Source: Branchiostoma floridae
Taxonomy: Eukaryota; Chordata; Leptocardii; Amphioxiformes; Branchiostomatidae
Direction of reading: 5' to 3'
Length of the DNA stretch: 64,000 nucleotides
NCBI RefSeq assembly: GCF_000003815.2
Contig: NC_049992.1
Location: 15,662,391-15,726,390 of the forward strand
In this document: positions 47,032 to 58,999 of the stretch, piece by piece
How positions within the stretch are numbered: position 1 is the first letter of the stretch
How the letters are laid out: every line of letters begins with the position of its first letter
Program-made: the position numbers and the translations under genes
Notes under the pieces: model-generated
What the model was told of the DNA's origin: nothing
Seen by the model: the letters and a program-made list of their open reading frames with translations, nothing else
Databases searched by the model: none

Positions 47032-50000
47032 ATGGCGGACGAAGATGTCGAGAAAACGTACCGGTGGGAAGGAGATTATGAGAAAACTTGGTAAGTATGA
47101 TCAACATTTACCACAGAAGTATGATTGGAAGTTATAAGCAACGTATAAACGTGCATTTGATATCCACGAGTGGTTATGTGATGCAAACGTGAGCTGTCAG
47201 ACTTCGTTATGAATGTGAGTTGGGGGAGGGGGGCGGTTTTAGACCGACGGCACATGGCAGCTTGCTGTTGTTGACAGTTGGACGTCAGATCAAACTTCTG
47301 CAGATTTGAACAAGTACCACTGCACGATGAGAGATTGTTAGTCAGATTAAACAAGAACTGTCTCTAAAACACGAGTGAGATGGCATCTTTGTGCAGTCTG
47401 TATTCGTTTCAGCAGTGCACTGTTTTGTATTTACAAAGCAACTTGCAATATAGTGCACTGTGTATTGTGTCACTTTATAATGAGGGTAAAGCACTGAGAG
47501 TGACTGCATTAAAATGTTGCTACTAAAGAAAGAGCAGGATGTAGAGAAGAGAAGAGAGACCGAAAGAAAGATCCATAAATCTTCACATCATAGATGCAAG
47601 CAAATTATGATAGAGTTTCTACAATATACACCGAAAAATACAATATACTTCCCGGCAAGATATGAATACAATTAGAAGCCGCTTAATTGCACGGCCTATT
47701 AACCAGTGAATTTTGTGCAATCATCCGGCTGGTGCAATAATGCGAAGTTATCTAGATGGACCACACTGATTTGGGATTTCGGGATTCCGTGCAGTTAACA
47801 AAAGTGTGCGTCAATCCGTAGTGCAATTAACTGGCTTCTACTGTATATGAAATACAGGTAAGTTTTATCAGATGCTTGCTTTTAACACTTCTTACAGTAT
47901 TGAAAAGTTCCTTCCAATGAATAAAGTTGTTAATGTTGTCCCCTGTCTGTGAAGGGAGGTACTGCAGGAGGATGCAGCAGGCTCGCTCCAGGCCAGTGTG
48001 GATGACATCATCCATAGGGCCAAGAGGAGGAGGTGAGGTCAACGACCTTTCAATAGACTTTCATCATCAAGTTGTTTCCTCTCATTGTACACAAATGATT
48101 CATGACTACATTAGTTAAACATCAGACCTTCCTTTGTCTGAGTTGTGATGGGGGCACTTTTGAGTTGTAAAGACGGTTATCCAAATCCAACTGGTGATTC
48201 AGTTAGTCAGTCATAGTCATATGGTGTCTAAGTTACAGCACGTAACTACATGTACTTAAAATAGGAAATATGAGTAGACAGCTTTCTTTCTACTTCTACC
48301 ACAGTTTACTAGTCACTTTTTTCCTTCGTATATACTATGCAAATTGATATACAAATGTGTTAGAATTCTTGCCATTCTGGTAGTAGAAATGAAATACATC
48401 TGTATATGATATATCACATGGTATGCTTTTATACTGTTCTTTCTTTCTTCAGATTACAGGATAGACAAGTCAATGTTCGACTGGGGATGGTGAGTTATGA
48501 ATTCTCTGTACCATCTTTTTGTAACGTTGTGCAATGAATACATGGCTGTAGTACTACGTTATTGGACAGTCAACAATTTGATATAAATCATTTTGAAACA
48601 AGGTACAAAATTTTAAGGTACATTGGTTTTACCAATGTTTTTCTACCTTCCCAGATGCGACACCTGTTTGTAGTAGTAGACATGTCACAGTCTATGGAAG
48701 ACCAAGACCTCAAACCAACAAGAATCCTGGTTACCCTCAAGGTAAGGCTCATCTTGTGTAAAGTTTCCATCTTTAGTTTTACAGGAAACATACCCAGAGG
48801 CAGAAATACTCATTAGTTTAAAAACTAATTTTATTAAATAAATTTACTTAAAAGTCTGGTCTCTGCCTGTAATACACTTATTTTCAATTAGTTAAAGTTT
48901 ATTTTTCTTCTTCTTAGTTGCATTTCTTCTAGGATTAATATTGTATATGATGTGAGACAAAAGTAGTTGATTTACATGCCTTCCATTCTTTTCAGTTACT
49001 GGAGAATTTCATAGAAGAATATTTTGATCAGAATCCAATTAGCCAGGTAAGACTCTCATTTCTCTTTTTACGTAATTTCATTTGCTTCAAATACATCAGT
49101 AGTATGTCGCATTGAGAGAGTCCTAGCCTAGAAAGACATGGAAGAGTTGAACTCTTGATAGCTTTCTTATTCAAAGTAATCCTTCTCATTTTATTACAAA
49201 GTTTTTACCACATTTGCTTCAGGATAGTTATCTCACACTCTTGTGCCAAGTTTCCAATGATAAGGTTTTTTCTATGAATAGTTTTGTGGATCAATTAAAC
49301 AAAGTTCTATTCTTCCGTACACAACCTTCTTTGATTCTTTCCATCTGTGGCCTTCATCAGTTATGTGATGTAAATCATGTTCTAAAACATTCCAATGTCA
49401 AGTAATGACATCACAATACAATAGGTTAAGTTTAGATTGCACTGATAGCATTTTTCATTTTGTACTGATGAAGGTAACAGATGGTTGTTGAAACATTAAC
49501 TGAAGAATCAAAGAAGGTTGTGTGACAAAGAAGACTGTTACACTGTTTCCTCAGCTTGGTGTCATCACAACTAAGAACAAGAGGGCAGAGAAGCTGACGG
49601 AGCTGGGAGGTAACCCCAAACGACACGTCACCCAGCTGAGGACTCTAAGCAGTGCTTCTTGTGTCGGGGAACCCTCCATCATGAACTCACTGGACCTTGC
49701 AGCACAGACACTCAAGTATGTCATTTTCCAACTATAGTATAGCCACCTCAGTAGAGCCTTACTTTTCAACAAGTATTTTAATAGAGTAAAATCTGAACAT
49801 AGTGTCAGAAGTGTCCCCCACTAGTGTCCGTACCCCCCAAAGTGATCCCCAGAAGTGTCAGTATGCCCACTAGTGTCCGTACCTCCAGATCTAGAAGTGC
49901 CATACCCCCAGTAGTGTCCGTAGCCCCAGAAGTGTCCGTACCCCCAGTAGTGTCCGTACCTCTAGAAGTGTCAGTACCCCCACTAGTGTCCGTAGCCCCA

Positions 50001-53000
50001 GAAGTGTCCGTACCCCCAGTAGTGTCCGTACCCCCAGTAGTGTCCGTACCCCCAGTAGTGTCCGTACCCCCAGTATTGTCCATACCCCCAGTAGTGTCTG
50101 TACCCCAGTTGTGTCCGTACCCCCAAAAGTGTCAGTACCCCAAGTAGTTCTGGTACCCCAGTTGCTAGACATATGAGCATCATCAGTCAGGGCTCGAAAT
50201 ACACATACTTAACTTGCAATTTGCACGTAATTTTTGAGATTTGCACGTAAAAATATTCTGAACTTGCAATCTTGCATGTTGAAAATACCTGGCCTATAGT
50301 AAACATACTGAAGCCACGGTGCCTTTGTTTGACTAACGGGGATTGTCACCGGTCGTCAGTAGGTGTTATAAATAATTAAATTTGGCTTTGCTGCAAACTT
50401 ACATGCTGATTATGTGGATATCTTTCCAAAATTTGAAGTTCTGTCTATATTTTCATGCGCCGATTTCTGTCCGTCAAAAGTGACAGAATGAGCAAAATTC
50501 TTATCCGTCCTGAGCAGCAAAATTCCACCAAAATTCCACCGATGGATGCTGGCTAGAACATTGCAGTATAGACTAGTTGTATTTTCAGGGCTCGAAATAC
50601 CACCTGCATATGTATGTTAGTGCAGGTAAAATTGGATCTGTGCAGGTATTTGTGATGTCTACCTGCACCTAACCTGCACTGGTCCATATACTGGGTTTTA
50701 TACATAAATGTCCTATGATGTAGGTGCATATGGATGGTTATTATCTGCATTGAATGTTACCACCTACATGTATAAAGTATTAAAAAAAAATAGCAATGGT
50801 TTCTGAACAATTTTTATATGATCCAAATTTATAGTGGTGCAGGTGAAATTTGTCAGGTGCATGTAATTTATAATGTTACCTGCACCAGTGCCTGTATGCA
50901 AAGAAAGTATTTCGAGCCCTGATTTTGCATGTAAATTTTTCAAATTGCATGTTAAATTTTTGCCAACTTGCAATTTTGCATGTAGCAAAAAAAAATATTT
51001 CGACCCCTGTCAGTTCTTCAGTTTAGGTACAGTGTCTGACCATTTTACTGCCCCCTCAATGACACATCTATGAATTTTGTGGTCCTCTGTTCTGTTCTGT
51101 TCCCCCAGACACATGCCGACCCACACCAGTAGAGAAGTACTGATCATCATGGGAAGTCTCACCACATGTGATCCTGGGGACATCAACATCACCATGAAGG
51201 TCAGTTTTCTTAAGAAACACTTTATCCAAATCTTTATCTTACAGTTATTAAGACAAAACATTACCTTATAATCTCCAAAGGTAATGCTATTCTTCAACTG
51301 AAATTCAAATAAAGAAATAAAAAAACGTTTAAAACCCCATTTGAACTTCAAACCATAAAAATTTATTACTCCCAGCTTTTGATTTTATGCAGGTATTGGT
51401 TATTCTTGCAATGATGTCACTGCAAAAAAATGCAGCTTGCAAAAAATTGTATTTGAGAGGGAAAAATCATGAAGATAAAAAATGCCTAATCATCAAGATA
51501 GAATACAGTTACAAGATACATTACAATATCTGCTTTGTTTATTCTCATTGCTAGCAAGCTGCAGTGCCAGGTTCAGAACTTTAATTTGTTTACCAGGTGG
51601 CAGGAATGAAAAGCTGGAAGTAAGATGTTTTAGTTGTTTAATGTTCAATAACATCAGAGGTGTATAATTTTCTATGTCTATTGAATAATACCGTTATGGT
51701 TAATTGTAATCAGGAAATGTTTTCTTTTGGTGTCATTGGTGTCACAACTAAACTGGTTAGAATCAGCACTGAATGCAAGGTCAGCCAATAAAGATGTAAG
51801 ACTTCACTGTCTGAGACAGTACTGGTTGTTGATGTCCTGCTTCTTCCTCCATGCCTTATAGATGGTAAAAGACTTGAACATCAGGTGTTCAGTGATTGGC
51901 CTGGCAGCTGAGGTTCAAGTGTGCAAGAAACTGTGCAATATGACAAATGGTAAGATGCTGCTCATTTTGTTAGACATACGCTAAAAATAGTTGATATTGT
52001 AATAATCATCACTTCAGTATACATGTATTACTTGACTATTTTTCACTGAAGCTTTCAATATTCAGTCTTACAGAAAAGTCTTACACTGATCTTGTCGTAT
52101 TTCTTACAAAATGATATTTACTTTCATTTCCAGGAACCTATGGCATTATTTTAGAAGATACACACTTTAAAGACTTGTTGTTGGAACACTGCACCCCTCC
52201 CCCTGCTACTGTAAGTGTTATCTGTGTTCTTTCTGACTTGTTATGACATATTAGCACTTTTATGATAAATATACTAACAAAGTAATTTGCATATAACATC
52301 ATTATTTCTTGCTGCAAGCTAAAAAAAAAGGTGATTAACTATATAATATCATCTGTTATTGCATTGTTTATTTTAGCCATCATCATATCATATAATTCCA
52401 TTTACTGTAGATAGAATGTTTGATTTGATTTGATTTGAAAATAATTATTTTCTTGTATAGATCTATGTTTCACAGTATTGTTGTTTTTGTCCTTGTTAGG
52501 TAAACACTGATTCTTCTCTGATAAAAATGGGTAAGTGACATTTTTCCCTGTAACTACTTACATTGCTAATGTTTTGGCTGACAAAGATATCACAAGATCT
52601 AAGTGAAATGTTTTTGACTCAATGGTCATTTTGTAAGTTCATGCATGTTGAAGATACTCCTGCTTATCTACATTTTATATAAACAGTTGTGAAATCACTT
52701 GAAGTGTATGAAAATAAATTTGAGTTGATGGAGTAATCATTTAAGTATGCAAAAATGTTTATGAATTTGCATTCTCCAGGTTTCCCTCAGCATACTATAA
52801 GTCAAGACCATGATAGTGTCAAACCTTCCATGTGTATGTGGTGAGTATATATGAATTGTTCTTTTTATCTCTTTATTTTCAATAATACAACTTGTCTTAT
52901 TTGGAGAATGGTTGTCAAGAAATAGCAATGCAATTTACTATATTTCTATGAATGTTTGATGAATGTTTCCTTGAATTGTCTTCCCTGATAAAACCTTGAT

Positions 53001-54567
53001 ATAGATTCTTGAACTACCATGAACTACATGAGCATCCACAGCTGTAACAGTGCCTCCTTTCTGTTTTTCTCTGCCCTGCAGCCACCAAGATACAGAGGCC
53101 CAGTCCTTCACTCCATCAGGATATTTCTGTCCACAGGTAAAAGAACAAATCATTATTAGCCTCATCTGAAGCAACTCCTCTATGGCCGTATATGACACTT
53201 GATATTGTAGTTCGTTCAGGATGGTGAGTCTTTATCATACCTTCTTGTGGCAATACTGCAACCAGTTTGGGGCTTTTTGGTCATGCAGCTTCAGTTTGGT
53301 AACATTTGGACACAGGCCACACTCATGTATCCCATGGTTTGGTTTTCAGTCAGCAATATGTTAAAAAATCAGTGATTCTATCAGCAATCAAATAAAAAGT
53401 GGTGTCATTTTCTTCTTCAATGATAATGAATTGTTGAATTATGATATTTTTTGCAGTGCCATGCAAAGTATTGTGAGCTACCTGTGGAATGTAAAATTTG
53501 TGGTGAGTATTCAAATACTGGTACATGATATTACTTTCTACTTCCACAACCTTTATCTTTTCATTCTAAAGGAACAACTGTCAATATAGAATACAATCAA
53601 ACCTTAAGTGTACATATATTAAGACCCACATGGCCAATGTGACCACTTTCTTGTCCCATAGATATTTTTCCCATTAACCATTAAGCACAGACCAGATTTT
53701 ATTGATCAAAACCACAGAACAAATAAAACAACATGTACATGTAAGTCTCTCATTGATCACAGTCATGTTTCCTCCAGGGTTGACACTAGTATCGGCGCCG
53801 CACCTTGCACGCTCCTATCATCACTTCTTCCCACTGGAAAACTTCCGAGAAATCCCTCTAGAAGAACTTGATGCAGAACTTTCCAGGTATTTTTACAATT
53901 TACTCTCTGTCCAGTTTTGTCACTCTTCAAAGTGCTCCAAGTTTAACATCTACTTTATTTGCATTTTTTATATGCACTTCTTGAGTCTGTAATGTTTATG
54001 ATGATAATGATATTCGTAACATTTCTCTTTTACCAGATTTTGTACAGGGTGCCAGGTACAGCTGAATGGACCTGTGGTAAGTTTTGCCATATTTCCAAAA
54101 AGAATTAATGTCTAGAAAATGGTGTATACTTCTATACAGTAGTTTGATATCTTTACATACATTTTGTACGTAAACCTATGAAAATATTTGAGTGCACTGT
54201 TGCACCCACAGAAAAAAAGTTGGGTGCACATCTTCAATTTTGGGTTCACATGTACCCAGTATTTTGAGCCCTGTGTATCTCTCTCTCCCTCTCTCTCTCT
54301 CTCTCACCCCCCCCCCTCTCTCTGTGTATGTGTGTTTTCTTCTATGTACATGTGTATCTATGTGTGTGTATGTATGCATGTATGTATGTATGTCTAAGTC
54401 TTCGTCAACATTTATTCAAATTTATGATGTTATATGTGTGTGTCCAGGTGTACTGTTGTACCAGGTGCTCACGACCCTTCTGTATCGACTGTGACCTCTT
54501 CATCCACGAAACTCTCCACTCCTGTCCTGGCTGTATCAACAAGAGGATAGGGCCCAACTCATCATAG
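47032..54567 (+). CDS. GTF2H2: General transcription factor IIH subunit 2 (p44)
   Basis: Core TFIIH subunit (Ssl1/p44 family) that binds and stimulates the XPD helicase in nucleotide excision repair and transcription initiation, in the nucleus. Sixteen exons: 47032-47090, 47955-48032, 48453-48489, 48655-48741, 48996-49046, 49555-49715, 51109-51199, 51862-51949, 52134-52210, 52500-52530, 52780-52840, 53082-53136, 53457-53502, 53778-53886, 54037-54076, 54448-54567. Phases close, giving 396 aa (human 395). The von Willebrand A-like domain begins near residue 59 ([19 protein letters not shown]) and contains a full DxSxS metal-site motif at 67-71; human reads DGSRT there. Near the middle SLIKMGFPQHT is conserved. 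The C-terminus has the zinc-binding part [19 protein letters not shown] and a last C4-type finger ([13 protein letters not shown]...CPGC). Intron 6 carries a minisatellite and nested TIR elements. Confidence 0.97.
49800..50165. repeat. 18-bp minisatellite in GTF2H2 intron 6
   Basis: About twenty units of CCCCCAGTAGTGTCCGTA, with GTAGCCCCAGAAGTGTC variants. Since 18 is divisible by three, several frames stay open on both strands (GGTDT-type and VSVPPV-type repeats), without meaning. Confidence 0.95.
50188..51009. mobile_element. CAGGGCTCGAAAT TIR element, outer copy, GTF2H2 intron 6
   Basis: Begins CAGGGCTCGAAATA and ends TATTTCGACCCCTG. Perfect 5-bp flanking repeats TCAGT at 50183-50187 and 51010-51014. 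Interior with TTGCACGTAA and CTTGCAATTTTGCATG words. It contains a second, complete copy at 50586-50921. Confidence 0.8.
50586..50921. mobile_element. CAGGGCTCGAAAT TIR element, nested copy
   Basis: Begins CAGGGCTCGAAATACC and ends TATTTCGAGCCCTG. Perfect 5-bp flanking repeats ATTTT at 50581-50585 and 50922-50926. Interior rich in GTGCAGGT/ACCTGCAC. 336 bp, inserted into the element at 50188-51009. Confidence 0.85.
54175..54272. mobile_element. Half of a CAGGGCTCGAAAT element, GTF2H2 intron 15
   Basis: Matches the right half of the 34167-34513 copy: GTTGGGTGCACATCTTCAAT, then CAGTATTTTGAGCCCTG. No left end is visible. Confidence 0.65.
54276..54395. repeat. (CT)n, C-run and (TGTA)n microsatellites
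   Basis: A compound microsatellite shortly before GTF2H2 exon 16, next to the half element. Confidence 0.9.
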
Positions 54568-55670
54568 GTTTGTATGTTCTTACTGTGATCTATTTGTCAA
54601 AAAAACAATGCCCAAGTAACGTTAGTCATATGCTAGGACATACTACATGGGACATACATGTATGTATTTAGTACAGATGAGAACGCAGTCTCTACATTGG
54701 TTCATACTCCCGAACTGTACTCTATTTAGCCATGAATAGTGCCAGACTTGACAAAAGTTGTAATGTGATACATGTATGTGTAACATATTCAGCAGAGAGT
54801 AGGGGTCATACATGTTGATTACTCTACCACAACTGCAACAAGTTTAGCACAAATATGGTGCAACCCCTCAGACTAGTCTGGTATAGTACCGGGTATTTGA
54901 TGAGAATTCATGCAATGTATTCGGGTCATGTTACAATATCAAAATATCATTTTCTAGCAGGGAACTAAGCCTCAAGGACGATTATCATACATTTAGATCT
55001 CTTACGATTACTTACTGTAAAGAGCTCACTAGTAAAGTATTGTCTATGGAGTAGAATGCAACTCTGCAGTACTGCTTCAACATGCTAGATGTCTCAGCTA
55101 AAGTATTAGCTCTGTAGGGTCAGCGAATTGATGCAAAAAAAGATCTGAAATTCTCCGGAAAACTGAAGTGTCCAAAATGTCAAATAGACTTTAAAAGATG
55201 TTATGACCACCCTTTCTGTATATCATCATACTGCACGCCTATTTTGTTAGTACTGATCTGGTAAACATTTCAGACGCTGACTTATGGTATTTCATTTACA
55301 TGTGTTACATGTATATACATGTACTCATAAAAACTGCCATAACTACTTTTCACTCCTGCAATATGAGATAAACATGTGTAGTATACTCATTTTCCAAACA
55401 GACCAAGATCGTTACTGTTTTACCCAGAAAATACAAGGCTTGTGATACAATTCAGGCATACATACATCTGTCTACAAGCTATATGATTTCTACCTACGAA
55501 GACATCAAACTAATCAAAGTTGGATTTTGTTGTGCAGCTGTATAGTTGCCATGTTATCAAATTCAAAACTACATTCTTCCTGTTCATTTATTGTCCACTT
55601 CTCTGCAGATTTTCTGAGATTCGGTTTGTATGTACAGGAGCTTGAATTTCAGCTACAAAACTTTCATATC

Positions 55671-55676
55671 AATAAA
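55671..55676 (+). terminator. Poly(A) signal of GTF2H2
   Basis: AATAAA about 1.1 kb after the stop codon; a long 3' UTR is implied if it is used. Confidence 0.55.
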
Positions 55677-57004
55677 CTGCACTAACAGTTTCCTATATCT
55701 GCGTCAGTGTTGAACTGTACCCACACGTGTTGGATGTATTTGTGACTGGATGGCTGGATGGATAACTCCCCTGCCCCTCTTCACCTTGCGGGAGGTAAAT
55801 CCTCTGATACCCGAGCTCCCATGATGTGAAACCCACCTTGCTCCTAACCAGACAACTGTGTTCTGAAATATCAAAACACATTAATGAGAAATTGCACATG
55901 CTAAAAATCTCATTTAGTGGAGTTTCTAGACTGAAATTGCAGTGATGCTTTTGAGTGTGTTTGTGTTGTTAGGGCTGGTTAACCATGTGAACACATCCCA
56001 TGGCCAGTAGACATGAAGAATAACATGTTCAGGACCAGGCTGTAATAGCAGTTCCACTCTCCTGACCTTGACTGGGCCTGGGTCAAGAGGTTCCAGCAGT
56101 ATCTGCAGCATGAGTTGAAACATGGGGAGGGAGAATTTAAAGGATAAATATAACTGTGTCCCATTTAGAAAGAGTTGACCAACATCAGGTGTACATCTTA
56201 ATAGGACTTTCCTTTTTTTTTATTGGAAACTTCATTGTGTATGGTTCACTGAATATTAGAATACAAACTCAAACTTCTCCACCCCATAGATGTCTCTTTT
56301 GGCTTAACTTCAGGATTCAAGGGTGATCTACAGCAACAGTTCAACAGTTTAACAACTTACTGGTGAACTTGCTTCATCAATGGAACTTTCTATAATATTT
56401 CCTGGGAAAAAAGTCTGAAATCTACATTTTATTAATACAAGCATGGATTACTATAACTGGTCTGTCGTAATTTCCATGATTTATTGCCAGTTATTTGTCA
56501 TTAGTCGGAGATAGCCTTCATTGCAGAGGGTCCTAAACCATTCTGTCTGGTCCAGCAACTCCCAAATACTTGTGTAATCCTCCATTTAGATTGAGCCTAC
56601 AAATTTCTACTTCAGAGGTCATCTCTGTAGGCCAGTAAGGTCAGGGATGTCATTGACCCAGCTAGGTCCAGTTTCATGTTGATGGAGAAAAGAATTAAGG
56701 GTTGAAAGTGATCCCAAATGTTCAAAGAAACCTGGGAATTTTACACAGATAGTTTAGATGGGATACTGATAAAGCACAACCCCTAGGACACTTGACTCCA
56801 GGTATATCGAATTTCATATGCTCAGTGCTTTCAAAAATCTTTCTTCCTTTGATTTACCATGAAGTATAAGGCATCTTGTATTACCATGTTGATGGTGACT
56901 AGAAGTGCCATTTCCTTAGTTTGCCTCTGTACCAAAGAAGACCAGAGAGCCTCCCAGCCAGTTCAGGCCAAACCAATTATAGCTTTTAAGCCTCTCCTTC
57001 TTTC

Positions 57005-57047
57005 TCTTTCCCTCTCTCTCTCTCTCTCTCCCTCTCTCCCTCCCTCA
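57005..57047. repeat. CT-rich microsatellite
   Basis: An interrupted (CT)n run. Confidence 0.9.
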
Positions 57048-58033
57048 CTCTTGCTTGATAGGACAAAGAGACGCATCACCTATAATACAAACAATGTAGG
57101 TATGAATTAATTTGATAGGAATTCAGATTAATTGCTCTCCAATCTGAGGTTGTTTTGGACATCGTTTTTGGCAGGATTTCTATTTTGTTCGATTTTGTCT
57201 GTCAAAACTGGACGTAAAGAAAACCTGACCAGATTAAAAGCGGAACAAAAATGCTGAAAAAAATGTCAAAGACAAGCCTAACGAGCCTAACCTCTTCTAG
57301 GAGAATACAGATCAATGCCTGTTCATGTAAATTTTGTAGGTTTGGTAGGTCCAAACTTGGATGTCTAGGCAGGGCTTGTTTTTTCTCCAGGGTGTTTTCA
57401 GCCCACCCGACTATTCCAGGAATCCCAGCTGTCTCCATTGTTATGTCTTAGCCACAAACAGCATTTTTGGGGTCACTTCCTCAAGACAGAAGGTCAAGGG
57501 TCAAGAGGTGGAGTTAGAGTGATTTTCCCAATTTTTTGCATGACTGCCCAGAATTATGGTATCAATAAAGCAGGTAATGGGATCAGTTGGTGAATGGGTT
57601 CCAATAAGTGCACATGTGTTGACAGGACGACCCCTGTTTATATCACTCTTTGTAAGGGAAATGTGGCCATACAGAGTCTGCCAACATAGACTAATACAGT
57701 AGTATTATAACGAATAGTACAGTATAGGGATGGTCAACATCAGGGACTATGGGTGGATGGGATGGAAGGCATTTGATCTTTCTGAGTATGATATGTCTGT
57801 AGCAGAAAACTGTCAGTAAATACTCTAAAACTATCATGTCCAGCACAAAAAAACTCAAGGACAATGGAAATTCTGCTGCAGTACCATGCTCAGCCACCAG
57901 GAGACCAGTATACAAATCAAATCAAACATTGACATTGTCTTAACAAGATCTGCCCACATACCAAACATCACAATCCATCCATACTATTGATAGTATGCTG
58001 ACCACAAATATCTAGAAACACAGACACACGTAC

Positions 58034-58141
58034 AATCTCCAGGCAGATCTACTAGTGGCATAAGGAGTTTAGCTGGCCAAGGAGTGTTCTGAGCCACCAG
58101 GGCTAAACTCCTTGTGCCACTGGTAGATCTGCCTGGAGATT
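58034..58141. mobile_element. Foldback element, AATCTCC family, copy 1
   Basis: A 108-bp hairpin with arms starting AATCTCCAGGCAGATCTAC and including AGGAGTTTAG. The arms pair almost fully. No clear target duplication. Confidence 0.65.
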
Positions 58142-58800
58142 AACTCAAATACACACACAAATAGACATATCCAGAACAATACCGTCTTTTTTCATTTAAT
58201 AAAGGTACTGTGTACATGTGTACAATTCCAATAAAGCTGGGCTGCCTGGGCACATGGTTTTTAAGTCAGTGTCCCCAGTTTGCAAAGGCACCAGTATTAA
58301 CATTTCTACAATGTAATGGTGAAAACCATGGGTCAGCTTTGTCCATCCACAGCAGATGCAGTGCAGTGATCATCACTCCTGGGCTCATAACCTTGGGAAA
58401 AAATGGTAAAGCCAAAGGGCAGAAAGGCTATCTGGTGTCTAGGCTCTTTCACAAGGAGAAACTTCATAAACACACATATCTGGCATTCCTCTGTTTTACT
58501 GGGGCTAAATGTCAAGTGGGTTTGTGTGTCAGTACTGGTGTAAGATGTATAAGGCTAGTCCCGAATGGGCCGTATCTTTGACATCTTGTTCCTCTTACCT
58601 CATCTTAGCTGGCAGGCCTGTTTTCTGTGTACTCAGTACTTCACAGGTGGTTCTGAACTTTGTGAACGTCTCAACATTCTCAACCAAAAAACAACAACAA
58701 CTTAACAGAAAACAACTACATGTACTCAACAGCATTCTATTTTATTTCTATTCAACTGCACCAAAACAATGGACAACCCATACAGCAGTGCTGATTTTAT

Positions 58801-58804
<4 letters not shown>

Positions 58805-58836
<32 letters not shown>
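58805..58836. repeat. (AC)16 microsatellite
   Basis: A perfect dinucleotide run just upstream of foldback copy 2. Confidence 0.97.
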
Positions 58837-58838
<2 letters not shown>

Positions 58839-58854
58839 AGTGCCATAGATTTTT

Positions 58855-58999
58855 AATCTCCAAGCAGATCCTACGGTGACATAAGATAGTATCATAAACT
58901 AGCTGAGGAGTGTACCGCCGGGGCTAATGGACACTCCTTGGCCGGCTACACTCTTTGTCCAGTATACATATATGATACTGTAGTATCTGTTTGGAGATT
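58855..58999. mobile_element. Foldback element, AATCTCC family, copy 2
   Basis: A 145-bp hairpin with arms AATCTCCAAGCAGATCC / ATCTGTTTGGAGATT, same end word and similar inner text as copy 1 (GGCATAAGG versus TGACATAAG). Confidence 0.6.

Larger units (their letters stand above)
54568..58033. other. GTF2H2 3' UTR and intergenic DNA
   Basis: The 3' UTR runs to the poly(A) signal at 55671. After that I see no exon. A CT-rich microsatellite lies at 57005-57047. Open stretches (for example 57202-57438) have no recognisable domain. Confidence 0.5.

Noticed and set aside
49805..50172. GGTDT-type and VSVPPV-type repeat proteins
   Set aside because: An 18-bp minisatellite inside GTF2H2 intron 6, open in several frames for the same reason.
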